A DNA stretch of 64,000 bases from Lottia gigantea. Its lineage: Eukaryota > Mollusca > Gastropoda > Lottiidae. Both the position numbers and the translations under genes were made by a program. Below, one piece after another: positions 39,351-49,200 of this stretch (position 1 is its first letter; the number at the start of each line of letters is the position of its first letter). Below the pieces are notes generated by a model, which was not told where the DNA came from, ran no database searches, and was given only the letters and a program-made list of their open reading frames with translations. The stretch is from the NCBI RefSeq assembly GCF_000327385.1, contig NW_008707123.1:374280-438279 (forward strand), read 5' to 3'.

Positions 39351-39374
39351 ATGCGGGAGGAGTTTGAAATCAAG
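39351..39374 (+). CDS. Candidate alternative first exon D of EF-hand gene 2
   Basis: ATG with A at -3 opens MREEFEIK and ends CAAG|GTAAGA in phase 0. Spliced to 42468 it would give a 168-residue protein. A TATA-like box is 41 bp upstream. The eight codons recur in altered form at 39633 without the donor, so the unit has been duplicated. Confidence 0.4.
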
Positions 39375-39632
39375 GTAAGAAAATGTTCTTAGATCAAGTT
39401 TCGAACCTCTATTGAGTTTGGGATCAACTATGGTGGGTGATATTTGTCAGGACATGCTCACCCTTCTTGAACACCTGATACGACTTTGTGATTGGAATTG
39501 TCAACTCGACATCCCTTTGTAGTATACTCATAAACTCGTGTTTATATGTTATATTTATTGTAACCTTAGAGTTTTGTTTTCGTAGTAATGCCAATCCCAA
39601 ATCCTATGAACTCATAACAAATGGAATTTAAA

Positions 39633-39656
39633 ATGCAGATGGACTTTGAGATCAAG
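39633..39656 (+). pseudogene. Decayed duplicate of exon D
   Basis: ATG then MQMDFEIK, matching MREEFEIK. The donor is GGAGGG instead of GTAAGA. Similarity continues downstream (TTCTTAGATCAGGTTCGAG against TTCTTAGATCAAGTTTCGA), showing a local duplication with an offset of 282 bp. Confidence 0.6.
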
Positions 39657-41629
39657 GGAGGGGAATCTTCTTAGATCAGGTTCGAGTCTGTTAGCACCTT
39701 TTGTAACATTAAATTTCGTGGAAGAGAGGGATTCTCCCAAAGGTACAAGCAATATGGAAGAGAAACTTCATTAAGAAATTGGAAGAGATGGTCTAGATCG
39801 GCTTGGTTGTTTTCTTGTGTTTATCTCCGTTGTATTCGTTGTATATCTCTTTACAGTACGGGGTTGATTCCATTCCGCCTAATGGGGATAGGCACAGAAA
39901 CTGCATTGGGAAATTGGAAGAGAAGGTACTGGCGTTTCTTTGAATCATTTGATCAAGGGACCGAGTAGGGGCCATAGAATTGTCAAAGGGGGCAAATAGC
40001 ACCAGACGTTTAAGAACTCTGGGGTTCATGCCCCTCAACCCCCCCCCCCTCTGGTCCCCATACAAACGTCACTGAGAGGTGGTCTAGAGAAGGCAATTGT
40101 AATAGTGTAGTTTAACTGCAATACAGCTAAGTGTGATGAATTTAATATTACTCTGAAATTGTTCTGAAGTTTGCCAGGAGACTTAGAAATTATGATTGGT
40201 GGCGAATTGTCACCAGAGAGAAGTCCCAAGTGGGTGATGAACGAACACTTAGCGTTAAGTGTTAGGCTTCACACCATCATCGGGCAATGACGGACGGTGT
40301 TTGTGTCCTGACCACAGGGACTCGTAAGTACTTAATAATATAACTTGAACGTCGTACCCCGTTGTCGCTGGATTGTCAACTCGGCTACTGGCATGCTCCC
40401 GATTTTGTCATGTTTTGGACGAGATTTTGTGTATCTGGAATTGTTTTACTTGTACGGTCTTTTAATACTTCTTATTCAAGGAACAGGGAACAGGAAGGGG
40501 AAAAGTGCAATTCCTGGGTATTATTCCTTCAGATCAACTTTAAAAGTTTAATGGGCGTTTCTTCTGTTCTGTTGTTTTTATTTGATATATTGAAAAGCAA
40601 AGTCGTTCTGGAACGGTCTTCTATTCAAGTCGAAAAAACAGAAATAGAACTAATCTAAGAAGGTGCGAAACGATTCCACCGCTAATTCAATCAACTACAC
40701 ATGAATTGATGACGTTAACACATATTTCGCTCTCGTCATATCTCGAGAGATTTAACGAGACAAAGTTGTAAATTAGAACCAGAATATTATTATGAAGTTA
40801 TTAAAAACAATTTGAAGGTGAAGAACTTTGGAATTGTTTGATTTTATTAGTCTGTTCTTGGTGGTAGGTGGTACGGTAGCGACCTGCTGAAGACATTCAG
40901 GCTATTAAAGAAGCACGGACTGTCCAACTTAGAGCGTATACAGACGACATCCTAAGGTTAAGCCAAACATTAGTCGTTCAGTTACGACCATAACTACTGT
41001 TTCTTGAAATTTAAGGATATTTTTCAAAGGTAAGAAAGGGCTTATGTTTTTTTACATATATGCTAGCGGTGGGGCCCCCAAAGAAGTTGGGCTCGTGGAT
41101 GTGGTTCAACCAGTCCCTGTGGTAGTTGAGCTACTGACAGCAGTCCTCGTTCTGTAAACAGTATTCCAGATAACTAAATAACAGTGTTGTTGAGTACATT
41201 GAGCTATTTGTGACCAATGATCCAAAGCGGAACTTCTCAATTTCAATGTTGTCTAAATTATTTATGGCCTCATACGATAATCGTTTTTCTTGAGTTCTTC
41301 GTGATTAGTTCTATGGTTTCAAAAGAGGTTTTCAGTGTATTTCTGTGCATTTATTTACATACGGCCACAGCTAATAGAAGTAGTAAAAAATTTGTCCATA
41401 TTGTACGAAATAGAACCAAATTCCCGGGCCAAGTCAGAAACAAAAACGTAACGTAAAACCCCGTTTAACTTCCAGTTCAAACCTGAATGCGAGGTATCCA
41501 ATATCAAAAGAAGACTGATATAATGATACAGGAAAACATTTTAATTATTCATCAGTAAATGACTTAACAACATCCATTAATTACAACAATATTTTTTTCA
41601 CCCAAGCCCTGTTCTCACTATAGCTTTTA

Positions 41630-41850
41630 TTACATTGCGTGGATAGAAACAACAACGTGACCTCCCCAAGCCCAGTGCGCACTATAGCATTTTGCATCGC
41701 GTGGATGGAAACCACAAAATCGTCGCTGACAATGTTTGACAAGAGCTCCCCTTATTTTCATCGCGTGGATGGAAACCATTATGTAACCTCCCCAAGCCCA
41801 CAAAATCGTCATTGAAAATGTTAAAAGAGAGCCCCCCTTATGTTTATGTT
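41630..41850. repeat. Degenerate tandem repeat (GCGTGGATGGAAACCA)
   Basis: GCGTGGATGGAAACCA, CCTCCCCAAGCCCA and AAAATCGTC..TGA.AATGTT phrases each recur two or three times. Confidence 0.85.
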
Positions 41851-42305
41851 TTCCACTAAGGTACGATTGGTTAAATGGATGGAGAACGTGTCCCTTTAAA
41901 CGACCCTTCGAAGCACAAGAAAAGCTTTTAAGTTCTAGTCGTCTAGAGGGAAATCTTTAAGTCAAAATATAATACTCGTATATGACAGAGATTTCCTTTT
42001 CGGAACTAACAAAATGGTGGAACATCAGATGACAGAATCTGTGGTGTACGTCATCGATTTTTGTGACACTTTTACCCGCCCATCATGAAAGACCAACAGA
42101 AGTTGGAGATACTCCGAGTGTGGACTGTGTCATCAGTATTTGTGACAATTTTAAGCTCCTTATAATCATCAAAGGCTTTCGGTGCTCTGTTGAGGATTGT
42201 ATGTTCATGTAGATCTATTCGGATTCAGGTACTGGATTAGGAAATTAATGTGTTGTACTGTGGTTTTTAGAGTGGTATTGCGAATATAGAACGCTGGTAA
42301 TCGGA

Positions 42306-42412
42306 TTAAAGTGGCCCTCACACAATAGCGATCATCCGTTGCGTATGGTTGCAAAAAAGAATAGCGGTCATACGTTTCAAACACACTCTCATAGAGCCGC
42401 AAGGCAAGACGG
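42306..42412. mobile_element. MITE-like element, family 1 (truncated)
   Basis: The left arm TTAAAGTGGCCCTCACACAA and the inner GTTGCGTATGGTTGC match the other copies; the right arm is not recognisable. It ends close to the acceptor of the first shared exon of EF-hand gene 2. Confidence 0.6.
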
Positions 42413-42467
42413 TTAAAATTGGTCAAAGTAATCAAGGATTTACGCCATCATTTTTTTATTTTTTCAG

Positions 42468-42498
42468 GGACGGAAGAAGGACAAAGAGATGGATTCAG
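42468..42498 (+). CDS. EF-hand gene 2, shared exon 2
   Basis: A TTTTTTCAG acceptor and GTAAGA donor bound 31 nt, phase 0 in and phase 1 out, encoding GRKKDKEMDS plus one base. Phase-0 entry lets any upstream phase-0 ATG exon attach without changing the frame. Confidence 0.85.
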
Positions 42499-43535
42499 GT
42501 AAGATTGTTTTTTTTTAAATAAACTCTTTTCAATGAATTGGATGATACCAAAAATTACCAAAAAATAGAGATTTACACCCGGTGTTTCACTATTTCAGAA
42601 ATCCGAGAATTGTTTCGTATTTTTGACAAGAATCACGACAATACGATATCGTCGAATGAGCTGGGGAAAGTGTTGAAATGTATGGGTATGCAGATGTCGG
42701 ATGAGGAAATCGGGATGTATATGGAGGAGTTGGATAAAGAGGGTAAGTGATCCTCATATCGTCTGATACTGTGAAAGCATCATCATATCACATGTGATCA
42801 ACGATCTCCGTCTTATACCTTGATTGTGACAGCCACCTTTCAGCCAAACCTAACATTCAACTTATGAATGATTCTTCTTGTAGGTAGTGGACGAATAGAG
42901 TATCGCGAATTCCACAGTTTTATGCAAGAGGAACTAAAGAAGGCGGAAGATCCCGCCCATAGAGAACAAGCAGTCCGTAGTGCCTTCAAGGTGTTCGATA
43001 AGGAATCGGATGGACTGATAGAGCTCTCGGAGTTCAAGTCGACCATGAAGACGCTGGGGGAGCCGTTGACAGACGAAGAACTGGACGATATGCTTAAAAT
43101 TGTGAACGTTACGGAAGATGGAAAGATCAATTATGAAGGTAAGCTGCCATTTGGATACTTTAATGGGGAAGGACTGTAGCTCAGAGTGTCGGAATCCTGA
43201 CGTCATTTGCTTAGTTATGTCAACTGATTAGTGGTCGTTGGTTACGATCTCGATCTTCATGTGAAAGTCTTTTGTATCAGCTCAGAGTTCAATCGGAACG
43301 ATGAAACTGTTCCTCTTGTGAATTCCAGAGAACTGTCATGCGCTATGTAATTTCAGTAATCCTTGGACAACGGCAAAAGAGACACGCTGTTCTAGTTCTG
43401 TTTTTGTATTCTTCCAAAGCAATGAAAAGGGTGACTGAAAATGAAAGGGGGGTTACTCTGAAGATGTTTACTTTCCTTTCAGAATTTATCAAAGTATGGT
43501 TGACTGAAAGACCCAGATCAAAAGTTAAAGAATGA
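42468..43535 (+). CDS. Calmodulin-like EF-hand protein (common body, EF-hand gene 2)
   Basis: Four shared exons join with consistent phases: 42468-42498, 42599-42742, 42884-43138 and 43483-43535. With a first exon from upstream the protein is 168-185 residues, slightly longer than calmodulin. After a basic linker (GRKKDKEMDS) come four EF-hands with loops DKNHDNTISSNE, DKEGSGRIEYRE, DKESDGLIELSE and NVTEDGKINYEE. All keep Glu at position 12, and three start with Asp. Loop 1 has Asn for the usual Gly at position 6, and loop 4 starts with Asn. Ca2+ binding is therefore likely. A basic tail ends RPRSKVKE. The family is the calmodulin/troponin C group of cytosolic Ca2+ sensors; the partner is unknown. 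A neighbouring divergent paralog at 15370-17983 shares splice positions. Confidence 0.93.
42599..42742 (+). CDS. EF-hand gene 2, exon 3 (EF-hand 1)
   Basis: 144 nt, phase 1 to phase 1, encoding EIRELFRIFDKNHDNTISSN through MYMEELDKE. TATTTCAG acceptor and GTAAGT donor. Same size and phase as 16187-16330. Confidence 0.95.
42884..43138 (+). CDS. EF-hand gene 2, exon 4 (EF-hands 2-4)
   Basis: 255 nt, phase 1 to phase 1, from GSGRIEYREF through FKVFDKESDGLIELSEF to VTEDGKINYE. Acceptor TTGTAG, donor GTAAGC. The first gene has an extra intron inside the matching segment. Confidence 0.95.
43483..43535 (+). CDS. EF-hand gene 2, last exon
   Basis: A CCTTTCAG acceptor opens (E)EFIKVWLTERPRSKVKE and stop TGA at 43533-43535. 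It completes EF-hand 4 and adds a basic tail. Confidence 0.93.
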
Positions 43536-44175
43536 CGTCATCAAAATCAGTGCTTCTCGTAAAAATTTATGGTGCTGCTGACTGGTTGTTTTTGCTCAAA
43601 TTTCTGTAGTCGGCCATCTCCAGACCTATGAAGATATGGAAGCCGTTTTCTTTAATTTAATGTGGCCTTTGTGTATGGTAAAGAATTGGATTGGGATTCA
43701 GAACGTTATCTGAGTGTGTACTCCGCCGAGTGAAAACTGCAACAATGTATCATAAGTGCTCATCACAAATTTTAATCTACACGTGTTTGCCATATTTTAT
43801 CACATTTTCTGCACAGTTTGATACAATAACGAGCTTGCCTCAAGGGAACATAATCAAAATCGAATTTCATGATCCAAAGTCATTTTTTAATGATTTTGGT
43901 TCTAGATCTTAAATAACTTATTGGCCAATCACTATTCAATCTGAGTCTATTAACCAATCAGACGACAGTGTTTAACAGTACGGGGATGGTTGTTAGAAGC
44001 CGTACTTTAAAGATGATCGTCAAGAAATATGATTGGTTGATACTACGGTGCAGCTGCAATGGGAATTCTGAATGCTAATTTTCACAGTTATCTAAAATTA
44101 GAAGCCTTCTTGAACATGTTCATACGTACCATGATATTATGGCGCATAAATGATGAATATTGTACCAAGTTAGAT

Positions 44176-44360
44176 ATAAAGGGGCCTTCACACCATAGTG
44201 ATTACCTATTGCGTGTGGTAGCGAATAAGAACAGTGGTTATAAGTTTCGAACGCCCCCACATGCAACTGGGTTGTGAGTTGCGTTAGGTTCTCATGACTA
44301 CTATTATTATTAGCAACCAAACACAACTAGTAATCACTATAGTGTAAGGGCACCCTGTAA
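44176..44360. mobile_element. MITE-like element, family 1 (full copy)
   Basis: Left arm AAGGGGCCTTCACACCATAG then TGATTACC; right arm its inverse, GTAATCACTATAGTGTAAGG then GCACCCT. Inside are GTGTGGTAGCGAATAAG and its inverse ATTAGCAACCAAACACAAC, so the terminal inverted repeats reach about 60 bp. Confidence 0.8.
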
Positions 44361-46012
44361 GATATAGGTTTATCTAGATTGTATATTTATTTTAGAGTGA
44401 AATCTTGCCTTTAATGTGTTCTATGCTTCTCAGTTTAGAAAAAAAAATGAATTTGAATGTGCATGCTATTTCAAATATCAGTCGAAATGTATCAAATCTC
44501 AGATACTTAACAAGGCGGGTAATCTTGATCGAATCATTGCCGAACTTGGTAAGTTATTTAAAATAGGACGCTGACTGGCGGACGACTACCCCTCTCAATA
44601 CACACATAGAGGATTTACAAAATTATTTCTGCTTTCTGCTTTTATTGTTATTCCAAATTATATTCATTGGTCCGCGATTTAAGGAAAATTGGGGCATGGT
44701 CTCTAGCCCAGCCCCCGATTCCGACAGAGGCTACGCCCTGTTAAATACATTGCGTTCGGTTAAGATAACTATAATCTATTCAAAATGTGGCCTTCGTAAC
44801 TTCAGTATTATCATGAAGCCATCGTGCCTAAGTCGTATACCTAGAATGTTATCATGCATCACTATAAGCACGTTCTAGTGAGAAGAGCCATCGTCAGGGC
44901 TCTAAAGTAGTCTGAATTTAGTTTCGATCAACGGGTCTCCCTTTAATTTCAAGCTTAAGTTAGTTTATGACTGGTGTTTCAATAAGAATTAGCATATCCT
45001 GTTTCTGGAATTTAGTGTCCTTTAACAAACCCAAAAATCAAATTAACATTTTAGCTTTGTGGACTCTCCTAAATAGACCCCTAGTTGGAAAACCCAGCCT
45101 CAGAGTGGCATCAAAACAATACAACCGTCCATTTCCCCATTTTGATTTTCTCTTGAGTACCACACGAAATTAGACGTTGCTTGAAATTACCCCACGAGTT
45201 ATGGCCCTTGAAATTTTGTATAAGTAGTTACTGTCTATTGTTATTTTATTTTTAAGATGTGTTTGTTTGAATTTGCATCATTTTAATTCTCACGTTTGTT
45301 AATTTCCATCTTAAATAAATTGCATATTTTGTATAGTGTTGTGTTTTATTGCAAAGGTGACAGGTCTTGAAAACAGACACCGGAACCCTTTTCGGAAGCA
45401 GTGGCAGTAGCTTCGGAATTTTGTTATGTCAATCGACTCAGTCAATTACAAAGATATCAACAGGAAATAATGTTGCAGGCAATCTTTCGCCGCAGTCGTG
45501 CAAAGATAAAGTGGGACTAGATCATAGAGGCTAAGTGGAGCAAAGACAACTATCTACATATCAACGTCGATATATCAATAACGTTCAAAGAAAGTGTAAG
45601 CAAAGGGAAGCAATCGCAATTAACATGATTGAAATATTGCTACAGACTACTACTAACTTAATATTATGGTCGCACATAATGAACAAAATAATTTGTTATA
45701 ACAATTACACTTTATCAAAGAAAATTTTGAAGCATAAGATAAGCCCTTTACTGCTGAAAGAGGGGGTACCATACGTCACAATGTATTCATAAGAAGCACA
45801 ATTCAATGATAAATCACGGATTGGCAAACTATTTAAGAGAAAAAACAATTTCACGTTTACAAATACAGCAAAATAGACCCAATCTTAACACCTAATATTC
45901 GAATATGATCGAAAATTCAATCAACTGCTTCTCGCTCTGAGTTTAAAGTCGCAAAGGGAGATTACACGGGATACCCACAAGCCTCGTTTTCAATAAGGTC
46001 ATCTCCCATTAG

Positions 46013-46020
46013 TGACGTCA
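46013..46020 (+). promoter_or_regulatory. CRE-like palindrome upstream of Schnurri
   Basis: A perfect TGACGTCA lies 200 bp upstream of the Schnurri ATG. Identical octamers occur elsewhere in the window (for example 9162, 23612, 47818), so chance is possible. Confidence 0.25.
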
Positions 46021-46219
46021 CACTTCATGTTGGAACGAAAGAATTTCCCCATTTTAGCCGAGAATCCCGACATTAAATAGCTAATTGGAGACAAAGTGTA
46101 CGGAATATTTTCAAGTTTTGTGTATTGCTGTGTTAAATGACATTATATTGGATGTTTAATTGAAGAATGGGTGGAATTCAAGCATTGTGAAGCTCATAAG
46201 AGCTGATTTTGTGCGGGGG

Positions 46220-46262
46220 ATGCCACGCTCGAGAAAACTCTCGACTCAGTCCCCGTTGAAAC
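46220..46262 (+). CDS. shn: Schnurri first coding exon
   Basis: ATG opens MPRSRKLSTQSPLK plus one base, then a GTATGT donor in phase 1, as the next exon (acceptor at 48605) requires. The join gives PLKRTFDESF and, further on, PEKKRK, a plausible bipartite nuclear signal. The MPR start recalls vertebrate HIVEP1. The intron after it is 2.3 kb. An in-frame alternative start in a later exon cannot be excluded. Confidence 0.7.
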
Positions 46263-49200
46263 GTATGTATTTTTCTTTTAAATTCTCATTAGCATAGACT
46301 TTTTAAAAACATTTTTTTATAATTTATGTTCGTCAATGGACGACAAATGTATATACTGTCGAAATATGCAAATATTGAGACCATTCTTAGCAAGGGGGTC
46401 GAGTTTGAGGCGATGATTTTTGGGGAAATACCACGTTCTCGGTGATTGCCATTGGGGTGTCCTTATTTTGCTCGGCATTTTCGATCATTATTTATGCAGG
46501 AAATTTAATTAGGTTACACAGCAGACGGCTTCGTGATTTCTGCTTCTGGTGTCAATATATGGCGGGAAAGATGTTCTCATCAATCGCTAGGAATGAATTC
46601 GAGAAAATCGGGCTTGAACTTAAGGATTCGTCTTGTAATTCGGAGAAATTTGGTAAACAAGCCAGTTCGTTATGGGGATGGCGGTCATATTGGAATGTTC
46701 TATTTGTAATATGTGGAGGGGTGACAGGTTGTTTTTGCGTTGCCGTGATTTATGAAGCGTTCAGAACAATGTAAAATGTCATGTAAATTTCTCTGAACGT
46801 AAGATCAAGCAATTTTTAATTTTTGAAAGATAAATTTGTTCGTTGAAGCGGTTTGCAAATTGAATTATGGCTGTTGACTGTCGCATGCTTCATTGTTATA
46901 ATACACCTGGTTTCGTAATTCGACTGAATACCGGTTTAGTCTCGTGATCGTGTCTAAAACAATACAGAATATCTTTACATTCAGTTATATATTTGAGGCT
47001 GCCTGTTCGTATGGAGTCACACCCATAAATCGAGCAAATAAGCGAAAGTATTCGCCATGGCATTAAAAGTGAGAAAGGAATACCGAACCCTAGCCACCCA
47101 ATCGCCTAGCAGACGACATTACTATTACTAGGGTCCTAATGTCGAAACTGACTTGATCTTGTTAATGGATTAGCGCTAATCTCGTTGTCTCGTTAAGTGC
47201 TTCGTGAGCAGATAAAGCAGAGCTACTAACTTAGTGATTTGATTTCGGGGAAATCTTGCATAAGATCCGGTAATCTTATACGATAAAAATTTGTTCAACA
47301 CGCGATGTGATTAATGAACAATACATGAAGTAATACACCCCTTGGATTAAATAATGAACTAATCCAGCTAAAACTCCCCTTGGCAAGCTTCCAATATTGT
47401 GTGGAGTTTCGGGGTGACCCAAATATACAGACTTCTTTGTACTTGGCAACCATCGATCAAAACAGTCTTGTGACTTTCATTTTAACTAACAACTGCAGGT
47501 ATACGAAATAATCCTTTTAGTTGTAAGCCGAGTTGAGGAAAACAGTTTTGGGTTAAAATCGATAGGGGCGGCATTTTTCAACAATCGCGTGGGTTCTCCC
47601 GAAGCTCGCACTGCGCCAAACCGGTAGTAGAATTTAGGGGCCCTGTAAAGAACAATTCGTAACTTACTTAACCAATTTTGGCCAAAAAAACCTGAATTAT
47701 ATAGAGTAGTTAACGCGAAAATTGTTCATGATTAAAATTATGCAGTTAGACCAAAGAGGAAGTGCATAAATTAGTAAAACCCACGCAGAAAACCTGTGGG
47801 AATCCCCGATTTTCAATGACGTCATTGTCGCTTTGGTAACAAGTGTCAGATGGGTGTTTCCCACTACTGATTACGAAATGTCGTGTAAGAACTGGGTCTA
47901 GAGATCAACCGAGTCACCAAGTCGATGTCAATAGGCCACAATTCTTGTTATGTTGCATAAGTTTTATACTTATTAGCATAATGCTGTCAAATAAAGGCCT
48001 GCTGTTAAAATGAAAAATTAATTCCGCTAAGAGCATAGTATTCTACGTAGGCCTACTATAGACGATGTTGTTTTGTACAAATGCTATCTCACATCCGAGT
48101 TGTGATATTTGATCCTATTTCGACAAGTGTGGGTGTTGTTTGGGCACGGCTCCGCGGAGTCGTAAATGAATAATGCCTCTTTGACTATATATAATAATAT
48201 ACAACATACTTCATATGATATTACATATACATTGTATAGACTTATACCTGGGAATTCCGCTCATTGGTCACTGCACGGCGAGGTCAAATATGGACCAGAA
48301 AATTTTAATTTCAATAGACGACCTCTTATGATAGACATAAGCCGTTTCTGGCCTACTTATTTTCATTTTAAACATAAACACGGTGTTTATCGATTATCAA
48401 CGACAGTAAACAAAGTATACGGCGGTGACTCATAGCTATATATAAGACTACAGGACTAAATTATCAAATATTTGAAAGTTTGGGTGGGGGGGGGGGGGGA
48501 GGGATAAGCACTAAAGTGAGGCTCTACCGTCTCATGGGCACCCAGGATCACATCCACACAGCAGCTTTTAGAAAAGCTAAATCAACTCACCTCGTTATTT
48601 TCTAGGGACGTTTGATGAAAGTTTTGACCAGGAGGATGTCCCTGAAAAGAAAAGAAAAACATCAGAATCATCAGAAACGTCTCCTGACAACGGCCAAAAA
48701 GAGACAGAAACCGGAAGTAGTGCTTCACCTAAAACTTCCACCAGTGAAGCTAAGACAGGTAAAAAAAAACGTTATTCAAAATATTGAAAAGTCCCTTCCG
48801 GAGAGTCCACATAGCTAATATTTTTCATGTGGTATATCTAATTTTTACATGACAGATCTTGAAATTGATTGGATTTTGGCAAAATTTCCCCAACTACACA
48901 CCGCATAGCATCGCCCACCTTCATTAGCCCATAGGGTGCAGGACTGAATGACGTTCACTTTCATTTTTTTAAATTGATTGACAAATTCTTGTTTTATTTC
49001 CCAAACCCTGTCAACCATTACCAAGTTTCTGTTGAATTTGTTCAATAACGAATTCTTTCATGACCAATTCTAAAATTTCCTTTTAGATGCCTCAAATGAT
49101 GACGATGTGGACACGGGAGGCGACTCCTCACCAAACCAATCTGCGTCAGGAACCGACAAGCGTAACAGATCCCTAGAAGCCCTCTTCGTGGTCACCGATA

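Larger units (their letters stand above)
43536..46219. other. 3' flank of EF-hand gene 2 and 5' flank of Schnurri
   Basis: No further exon recognised. It contains a family 1 element at 44176-44360, a family 3 repeat copy at 45053-45110 and an AATAAA near 45315 followed by a T/G-rich stretch, a possible 3' end for a long 3' UTR. The last 200 bp carry a CRE-like site. Confidence 0.5.

Noticed and set aside
40287-40323. ATG exon ending at GTAAGT near EF-hand gene 2
   Set aside because: The donor is in phase 1, which does not match the phase-0 shared exon.
42014-42043. ATG exon MVEHQMTESV before GTGTAC, as a fifth first exon of EF-hand gene 2
   Set aside because: Start context matches the other candidates, but the donor is poor.
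48166-48435. 89-codon ATG frame in Schnurri intron 1
   Set aside because: No domain, and AT-rich codons typical of chance frames here.
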